This document shows positions 30,214-34,772 of a stretch of DNA of 34,772 nucleotides, one piece after another. Every line of letters starts with the position of its first letter. Position 1 is the first letter of the stretch. Origin of the DNA: JAWAPU01 sp038894275 (GTDB lineage: Archaea > Nanobdellota > Nanobdellia > UBA10117); contig JAWAPU010000001.1 in NCBI GenBank assembly GCA_038894275.1, positions 1 through 34,772 on the forward strand, written 5' to 3'. A model generated the notes under the pieces. It worked only from the letters and a program-made list of their open reading frames with translations, was not told the origin of the DNA and did not search any database. The position numbers and the translations under genes were made by a program.

Positions 30214-31263
30214 GGTAGTAGCATAACTTCCTTTTGGAAGTTTGAAAGAAATTTTTAGTTTGTATTTATTTTTATTAAGGTCGTCTTTGCCCATCTCTAA
30301 AATCTTTAAATTTTTAGGTTTAACTATCGCTTTTCTTAATACTCCTTTAACTGCTAATTCGGGCATTTTTTTACATTTAAAATCTTCTAAAGTAAGCTTA
30401 TCTTTTTTTAATAATTTAAAAATCTCTTTAGAAAATTTATCATTCTTTAATTTTACTTTGTATCCCGGCAAATAATATTTTTCTCTCGGCTTTTTTATTT
30501 CTCTAAGTGCAAGGTTCCAAATCTTTGATTGATATGCGTGTACGTAAAGTTTTCTAATATGTTTTGGAAACACTCTAAGCGCACCAGCAAAATCGTTTGG
30601 GCTTTTGACCAATTTTTCTAATATCAATTTTTCTAATTTCAAACCTCTGGGTATTTTTTCTAAAAGTAATCGCCACTTCTTCCAATTTTCTTTAGCAAAT
30701 TTTCTAAAATTTTTTTTATCAGTGCTTTCATTTTCAGAAACAAAACAAATTATTTCTTTAACCGCCCTTTCCAAATTTCCTTTTAAAATTTCTTTTCCGA
30801 TTTTAGCAGTGTTTCCCCTTCCAAACCTTTGGAAGCCGAAATAATTTTTAAATCCGTTTTTTATTTTTTCTAGCTTTTTTTTAATTTCTTGAATTTCTTT
30901 TTTCTTCAAATTTCTAAGGGTTATTGTAAATTTATTTCCATTTAAAGAACCTATGGAAATAGGTTTATTTCCATACCCTATAAATTCCAATTTTATGTCT
31001 TTAATTTTTAAATTTAACAATTTTTTAGGCTCTATTTTAAAAACCGAAATTGCTTGTTTTGTTACGGCTTTTTTATCTTTTGAACCCGCAAATTTAAATC
31101 TTCTGTACTTTATTTTGCTTCTTTTAGAAATTTCAGAAATAGCCCCTTCCGTTGTCCAATTTTTTTTAATTAGCCAAAAATAACTTTGATTTCCATTTTT
31201 TTCGATTGGTATATTTATAATTTCTTCAACTAAAAAATCTTCAGGAATTTGTTTTATTTTCAT
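30178..31263 (-). CDS. truD: tRNA pseudouridine synthase TruD
   Basis: A 361-residue enzyme that makes pseudouridine in RNA. In bacteria the target is U13 of tRNA-Glu; archaeal and eukaryotic (Pus7-like) members modify tRNA and other RNAs. The diagnostic FAGSKDKKAVTKQ is at 58-70 with catalytic D63, preceded by the family start QIPEDFLVEE, and followed later by NYFGFQRFGRGNTAKIG. The C-terminal region carries K-K-D-K-L and a basic tail. Length is close to compact archaeal TruD. The ATG overlaps the end of the upstream DedA gene by 23 nt, so the two are probably co-transcribed. The 3' end overlaps the convergent thioredoxin-fold gene by 36 nt. Confidence 0.92.
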   Translation of the reverse strand: MKIKQIPEDFLVEEIINIPIEKNGNQSYFWLIKKNWTTEGAISEISKRSKIKYRRFKFAGSKDKKAVTKQAISVFKIEPKKLLNLKIKDIKLEFIGYGNKPISIGSLNGNKFTITLRNLKKKEIQEIKKKLEKIKNGFKNYFGFQRFGRGNTAKIGKEILKGNLERAVKEIICFVSENESTDKKNFRKFAKENWKKWRLLLEKIPRGLKLEKLILEKLVKSPNDFAGALRVFPKHIRKLYVHAYQSKIWNLALREIKKPREKYYLPGYKVKLKNDKFSKEIFKLLKKDKLTLEDFKCKKMPELAVKGVLRKAIVKPKNLKILEMGKDDLNKNKYKLKISFKLPKGSYATTLLQFLGNFRQS

Positions 31264-31843
31264 TTCGGTACTTATAAATCCAATAAATTAAAAATAAAAA
31301 GATTCCAATTAAAATTGCATATTTTAAATTTTTTATAAGTTTGAAGATTAAATCCCAAGTTGGTCCAAGTACAAACCCGAAATATATGAATGCAAGAGTC
31401 CAAGGCAAAGATCCACCAAAACTATAAATTAAAAATTTCCAAAAAGACATTTTCATCACACCTGCCGGAAGTGCTATGATTGTTCTGATTACTGGCAATA
31501 GTTTCCCAAAAAAGACGCTTAAATGCCCATAATTTTGAAACCATCTTTCTATTTTTTCAAAGCGCTTTTTAGACACTAAAAAATATTTTCCGTATTTTAA
31601 TACAAATACCCTGCCACCATAAAATCCGAGAAAATATGCTAAAATTGAACCAAAAATTTGGCCAAAAAGAGCGATTAAAAAAGCAAGCCAGAAATTCATC
31701 ACTCCTTTATAGACTAAATATCCAGCGAAAGGAAGTATTACTTCAGAAGGGATCGGAAGCAAGCAAGATTCTCCAGCAGATAATAAAAATAGACCTAAAT
31801 ATCCAATTCTTTCTATTATGCTTATAATTACTGTTACATCCAC
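31241..31843 (-). CDS. DedA-family membrane protein
   Basis: A 200-residue polytopic protein of the DedA/SNARE-associated superfamily, whose members are now viewed as lipid scramblases or flippases for polyprenyl and phospholipids. The motifs ESCLLPIPSEVILPFAG (25-41), GKLLPVIRTIIALPAG (about 113-128) with the conserved Arg, and the following MSFWKFLIYSF are characteristic. About five membrane segments are visible. The start codon is GTG at 31843, with a ttttaaag box about 27 nt upstream. It overlaps truD by 23 nt. A role in recycling polyprenyl phosphate to the inner leaflet would fit the glycosylation genes, but that is family-level inference. Confidence 0.87.
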   Translation of the reverse strand: MDVTVIISIIERIGYLGLFLLSAGESCLLPIPSEVILPFAGYLVYKGVMNFWLAFLIALFGQIFGSILAYFLGFYGGRVFVLKYGKYFLVSKKRFEKIERWFQNYGHLSVFFGKLLPVIRTIIALPAGVMKMSFWKFLIYSFGGSLPWTLAFIYFGFVLGPTWDLIFKLIKNLKYAILIGIFLFLIYWIYKYRNENKTNS

Positions 31844-31853
31844 AATAGCAAAC

Positions 31854-31865
31854 TTTTTATATTTA
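31854..31865 (+). promoter_or_regulatory. TATA-like box for the zinc-ribbon/aEF1-beta/fen1 operon
   Basis: tttttatattta is centred about 26-27 nt before the ATG of the zinc-ribbon gene at 31885, fitting a leaderless operon transcript. The divergent DedA promoter element lies immediately beside it. Confidence 0.5.
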
Positions 31866-31884
31866 TTTTAAAGCTTTTGATAAA

Positions 31885-32040
31885 ATGCAAATCTGTATAT
31901 CTTGCAAAAAAGAAGCAACTAATGATAAAAGCAAGGTTAGATTTCCTTGCCCACAATGCAATGCAGAAATAATAAGGTGTGGAGAGTGTAAAAAGAAAGT
32001 TGTCAAATATAAATGTGCTTGTGGTTTTGAGGGACCTTAA
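31885..32040 (+). CDS. small zinc-ribbon protein (HVO_2753-like)
   Basis: A 51-residue protein, easy to miss because of its size: M-Q-I-C-I-S-C-K-K-E at the start, then CPQC, CGEC and CACG, eight cysteines in four C-x(1-2)-C knuckles, with a Lys-rich composition. Such small archaeal zinc ribbons resemble HVO_2753 of Haloferax, which is also encoded next to aEF1-beta. The start has a TATA-like box about 27 nt upstream and the stop TAA (32038-32040) is followed at once by the ATG of aEF1-beta, so the two are in one operon without spacing. This gene neighbourhood is recurrent in archaea; the molecular partner is not established here. Confidence 0.88.
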   Translation: MQICISCKKEATNDKSKVRFPCPQCNAEIIRCGECKKKVVKYKCACGFEGP

Positions 32041-32316
32041 ATGGCAGACATACTAATAAAATTAAAAGTAATGCCCGCTGGCGTGGATATTAATTTAGAA
32101 AATTTACAAAAAACAATAGAAGCAAAAATAAAACCGAATGCAAAATTAATTCATTCAATTTCTAAAGAACCTGTCGCATTTGGACTGGTTTCCCTAGTAT
32201 TTACATTTTTGGCAGATGAAAATAAAATAAATTTAGAAAATTTGGAAAATAATATCAGGTCTTTACCAGAAATTCAATCTGTTGAAGTTATAGATGTTAG
32301 ACGTGCAGTAGGCTGA
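32041..32316 (+). CDS. translation elongation factor aEF1-beta
   Basis: A 91-residue protein matching the archaeal elongation factor 1-beta, the GDP/GTP exchange factor for aEF1-alpha in translation. The pattern ILIKLKVMPAGVDINLENLQKTIE, then SISKEPVAFGLVSLVFTFLADE and the end SVEVIDVRRAVG fits the family along its whole length. The ATG directly abuts the stop of the zinc-ribbon gene, and its own stop TGA shares a base with the start of fen1 (TGATG at 32314-32318). This gives a tightly coupled three-gene translation/replication operon. Confidence 0.93.
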   Translation: MADILIKLKVMPAGVDINLENLQKTIEAKIKPNAKLIHSISKEPVAFGLVSLVFTFLADENKINLENLENNIRSLPEIQSVEVIDVRRAVG

Positions 32317-33302
32317 TGGGCGTCGATTTAAGACCTATTTTATTAAGACATGAAATTACTTTAGAAAATCTCTCTGGCAAAGTTTTAGCTATAGACGCTT
32401 TTAATCAATTGTATATGTATCTAGCAGTTATAAGACAATCGGATGGGGCTCCTTTAACAGATTCTAAAGGAAATATAACGTCGCATCTTTCTGGTTTATT
32501 TTATAGAACGCTAAATTTATTAGAAGTGAATATTAAGCCTGTTTTTGTGTTTGATGGTAAAGCACCAGAAGAAAAATTTGCCATCCAAAAAGAAAGAGCA
32601 GAATTAAGAGAAAAAGCACAGAAAAAATACGAAGAAGCACTTGCCGAAGAAAAATTAGAAGAAGCAAGAAAATACGCTCAACAGGCCGTTTTTCTTAATA
32701 AAGATGTAATAGTTGAATGTAAAGAGCTTCTTTCTGCAATGGGCTTGCCATGGGTGCAGGCGCCTGCCGAAGGTGAAGCCCAAGCTGCAGCAATGGCTCT
32801 AAAGGGCGATGTTTGGGGCGTAGTTTCACAAGATTATGACAGCTTGCTTTTTGGCACACCAAGATTGATTCGGAATTTAACAATCTCTGGAAAAAGACGA
32901 TTTAATTCAAAAATAATCGAAATTAAACCAGAGCTGATAGATTTGGCAGAATGTTTAAATTATTTAGGTATTGACATTGAAAAATTAATAGAAATAGGGC
33001 TTTTGATTGGTACAGATTATAATGCAGGGATACCGGGGATTGGACCAAAAACAGCACTAAAAATTGTCCGCGAAAATAAATTTAATGAATATCTGCCCAA
33101 TGCAGAGCGCCTGAAAAATTTGTTTTTAAAACCTCTCGTTTCTTTGGATTATTCATTGGATTGGAAAAAACCGAATAAAGAAAAAATAAAAGAAATTTTA
33201 GTAGACACGCACGATTTTTCTTTAGAAAGAGTGGAAGCGGCGATAAAAAGATTAAACGAATTAGAGAAACCAAAACAAACTGGCTTAGATGCTTTTGTAT
33301 AG
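32316..33302 (+). CDS. fen: flap endonuclease FEN1
   Basis: A 328-residue structure-specific nuclease that removes 5' flaps in Okazaki fragment maturation and repair. The acidic active-site residues fall in the usual blocks: D27 (LAIDAFN), D80 (VFVFDGK), E152 and E154 (PAEGEAQAA), D173 and D175 (SQDYDSLL) and D234 (IGTDYNAG), with the helix-hairpin-helix PGIGPKTALKIV after it. The C-terminus ends KQTGLDAFV, giving a PIP box Q321-x-x-L324-x-x-F327-V328 for PCNA binding. The start overlaps the aEF1-beta stop. The 3' end overlaps the convergent trpS by 18 nt. Length is normal for the archaeal enzyme. Confidence 0.95.
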   Translation: MGVDLRPILLRHEITLENLSGKVLAIDAFNQLYMYLAVIRQSDGAPLTDSKGNITSHLSGLFYRTLNLLEVNIKPVFVFDGKAPEEKFAIQKERAELREKAQKKYEEALAEEKLEEARKYAQQAVFLNKDVIVECKELLSAMGLPWVQAPAEGEAQAAAMALKGDVWGVVSQDYDSLLFGTPRLIRNLTISGKRRFNSKIIEIKPELIDLAECLNYLGIDIEKLIEIGLLIGTDYNAGIPGIGPKTALKIVRENKFNEYLPNAERLKNLFLKPLVSLDYSLDWKKPNKEKIKEILVDTHDFSLERVEAAIKRLNELEKPKQTGLDAFV

Positions 33303-34433
33303 TTTGTTTGGTTTGAATAAAAACCTGTTTAATTTTTTCTTTGCTAGCGCTCTATTTTTTTGATGTTTTTTTAGAAAAGAATTTATTTTTTTTATTGTGT
33401 ATGCTTTAAGTTCTGAAGTTAACAATTTTCCAGTTTTGTAATTATTATAAATTTCTTGTAATCTTTTATCATCTGATTCGAAGAAAGTTTCAAGCCACTG
33501 GTAACAAACATCAATTTCAGGAATTCCGCCAAGTTTTCTGTGCTCTTCTAAATTTCCTCGGCCTCCTGAAAAGGCATGTTTCTTAATTTTTTCTTCAACA
33601 ACTTCCGGGGTATCCGTAGTATATATTGTAGAATGGGGAACCGAAGCAGACATTTTTCCACCCGCCAATAAACCTGTTAGAAATTTTGCATGAATTAATG
33701 CAGGTTTATAAAAGCCTAATTTTGGATATACATCACGAGCAACTCTAAAATGCGGGTCTTGATCTATGGCTAAAGGTATTAAACAAGGAATATTTTTTTT
33801 AGCTAAAACAGATGGAAGTATTGCTGGGGTTGCTTGCATTGCAGTAAAAAATATTTGACCAATATTATACGAATCTGTAAAACCAAAAGCAGCTTTAACT
33901 GTCGAAAGTGTTATCTTTTTGGCTATTTGGATTGCTGTTTTATATTGAATTCCTGCATGCTCGGGAAAACTATTAATTAGAAAATGCGTTTTTTTAGGAT
34001 TAAAACCAATCGCAATAATGTCTAAAGCATTATCTAGTGCAAAAGAATTTGTTTTTTCCAAATCTAGTTCTTCTTTAAATAAAAATTTTTCATCATCTGT
34101 AAACTGGACCCATACTTCAGCATCGAATTTATCTTGCAACCATTTTGTTAATGTAAAAGGAATTAAATGGCCTATGTGCATCGGCCCAGAAGGGCCCCTT
34201 CCTGTGTAAAGAAAAAATTTATTTCCTTTTTCATATTCATTCAAAAGCCATGGTAAATCTCTATGCGCAAAAAATATTTTTCTTTTTATCATAAAATGGG
34301 CTTCTCCAACAAGTTTCTCAATGCGAGTAATTAAAGCATCGTTCAAATACTCCACTCCAAATTCTTTAATGAGTTTAGAATAGTCTATTTCGCCTTTTAC
34401 TTCCCAAGGCGTTACTATAAATTTATCAGCCAT
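33285..34433 (-). CDS. trpS: tryptophanyl-tRNA synthetase, archaeal/eukaryotic type
   Basis: A 382-residue class I aminoacyl-tRNA synthetase that charges tRNA-Trp. The N-terminal VTPWEVKGEIDYSKLIKEFG is typical of archaeal and eukaryotic TrpRS. The Rossmann signature HIGH is at 86-89 after TGRGPSGPM, the substrate-pocket segment IPLAIDQDPHFR at 219-230, and the KMSKS loop as GGKMSAS (258-264). The ATG at 34433 has a TTTAAA element (34455-34460) about 24 nt upstream, in the 30-nt gap behind the next gene, so it may be independently promoted and leaderless. It overlaps fen1 tail-to-tail by 18 nt. Confidence 0.95.
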   Translation of the reverse strand: MADKFIVTPWEVKGEIDYSKLIKEFGVEYLNDALITRIEKLVGEAHFMIKRKIFFAHRDLPWLLNEYEKGNKFFLYTGRGPSGPMHIGHLIPFTLTKWLQDKFDAEVWVQFTDDEKFLFKEELDLEKTNSFALDNALDIIAIGFNPKKTHFLINSFPEHAGIQYKTAIQIAKKITLSTVKAAFGFTDSYNIGQIFFTAMQATPAILPSVLAKKNIPCLIPLAIDQDPHFRVARDVYPKLGFYKPALIHAKFLTGLLAGGKMSASVPHSTIYTTDTPEVVEEKIKKHAFSGGRGNLEEHRKLGGIPEIDVCYQWLETFFESDDKRLQEIYNNYKTGKLLTSELKAYTIKKINSFLKKHQKNRALAKKKLNRFLFKPNKLYKSI

Positions 34434-34463
34434 TTTAATAAAATTTATCAGAAATTTAAAAGC

Positions 34464-34676
34464 TTATTCTTTAGATTCTTTTTGCTTTTTATACTTTGGG
34501 CAATTTTTATAATTATTAGTACAAAATATATAGTAATCTTTTTCTTTTACAGTTTTTTCAGTAACTTTGCAAAACCATACTTGTTTAAAAATCGGATAAG
34601 GACCGAGAACTGAAAAACCTGAATAGCTGCTTGGCAAAAGGTCAACTATTAAATACGGGCATTCTTCTAATGACAT
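34464..34676 (-). CDS. small four-cysteine protein, unknown function
   Basis: A 70-residue protein that I do not recognise. Four cysteines (C6 in E-E-C-P-Y-L, C36 in W-F-C-K-V, C52 in I-F-C-T, C59 in N-C-P-K-Y) could bind a zinc ion or an iron-sulfur cluster, with two Cys-Pro pairs. The C-terminal tail is Lys- and Glu-rich. The frame extends upstream to a TTG at 34691; the ATG at 34676 is preferred, and a taatttttaaga element (34694-34705) is centred about 24 nt upstream. It lies directly before trpS on the same strand. The last 80 nt of the window hold no gene that I can see. Confidence 0.6.
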   Translation of the reverse strand: MSLEECPYLIVDLLPSSYSGFSVLGPYPIFKQVWFCKVTEKTVKEKDYYIFCTNNYKNCPKYKKQKESKE

Positions 34677-34772
34677 GTTAATGTTCAACAAAGATAATTT
34701 TTAAGATTTTTTATGTCTGTTTTGTATTTTTTGATCTAACATATACAGGACAACTTGTATAATTACTACTTG

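Noticed and set aside
1..34772. CRISPR arrays, transposases, phage genes or toxin-antitoxin pairs
   Set aside because: I found no regularly spaced direct repeats, no transposase or integrase motifs and no typical toxin-antitoxin pair on either strand.

Overview
The window is AT-rich, gene-dense archaeal DNA and most resembles a small-genome DPANN-type archaeon. The archaeal assignment rests on archaeal-type informational genes: membrane LonB, DnaG-type Toprim primase, class I CCA-adding enzyme, aEF1-beta, FEN1 with a PIP box, archaeal TrpRS, TruD, an STT3/AglB oligosaccharyltransferase, an archaeal S-layer protein and an A1-U72 initiator tRNA. The DPANN suggestion comes from S-layer style, short intergenic gaps and overlapping tails. 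It is an inference, not a proven placement. No insertion sequence, prophage, CRISPR array or rRNA was seen, and no gene-free stretch exceeds about 150 bases.

Layout. 1-1074: tail of a UPF0200-like kinase, a small membrane protein and a PRC-barrel protein. 1113-5540 (minus): AglB, an AglH-like GlcNAc-1-phosphate transferase and a SpoIIM-like membrane protein, an N-glycosylation block. 5666-7757: PRC-barrel protein plus LonB protease. 7801-9899: an unknown helical protein, then a small Toprim protein with DnaG. 9876-11626 (minus): PAP2 phosphatase and CCA-adding enzyme. 11675-20643: a chromosome-organisation region holding tRNA-Val(CAC) with an enlarged T-arm, a coiled-coil protein, ScpB and ScpA (minus), initiator tRNA-Met with RNase HII, SMC, an M50 protease, a winged-helix protein, an RCK/channel-like protein and tRNA-Gly(CCC). 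20734-24590: small unknown proteins, tRNA-Val(GAC) with tRNA-Leu(TAG), and a sequon-rich lamin-tail-domain surface protein. 24678-30213: a winged-helix regulator with a small membrane protein, divergent from the S-layer gene, followed by a membrane-anchored protein, a processive GT2 and a thioredoxin-fold protein without its cysteines. 30178-34676: TruD and DedA (minus), zinc ribbon, aEF1-beta and FEN1 (plus), TrpRS and a four-cysteine protein (minus).

How it works together. Two themes dominate. One is the cell envelope: AglH would load a lipid carrier, AglB would transfer glycan to Asn sequons, PAP2 might recycle lipid diphosphate, and the S-layer, LTD protein, GT2 and anchored proteins are surface components. 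The other is chromosome and RNA maintenance: complete SMC-ScpA-ScpB, DnaG, FEN1, RNase HII, CCA enzyme and TruD.

Expression signals look consistent. TATA-like boxes lie about 24-28 nt before many start codons, implying leaderless mRNAs. Strong Shine-Dalgarno sites appear mainly on operon-internal genes and on the S-layer gene. tRNA promoters show similar spacing to the mature tRNA 5' end. The most unusual observations are a 10-nt insertion in the T-arm of tRNA-Val(CAC), the tRNA-iMet/rnhB arrangement that could make a near-leaderless mRNA by tRNA processing, an S-layer protein with no N-glycosylation sequon beside a surface protein with about 22, and a channel/RCK protein with no recognisable potassium filter. 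All functional statements come from reading motifs by eye; no database search was run.
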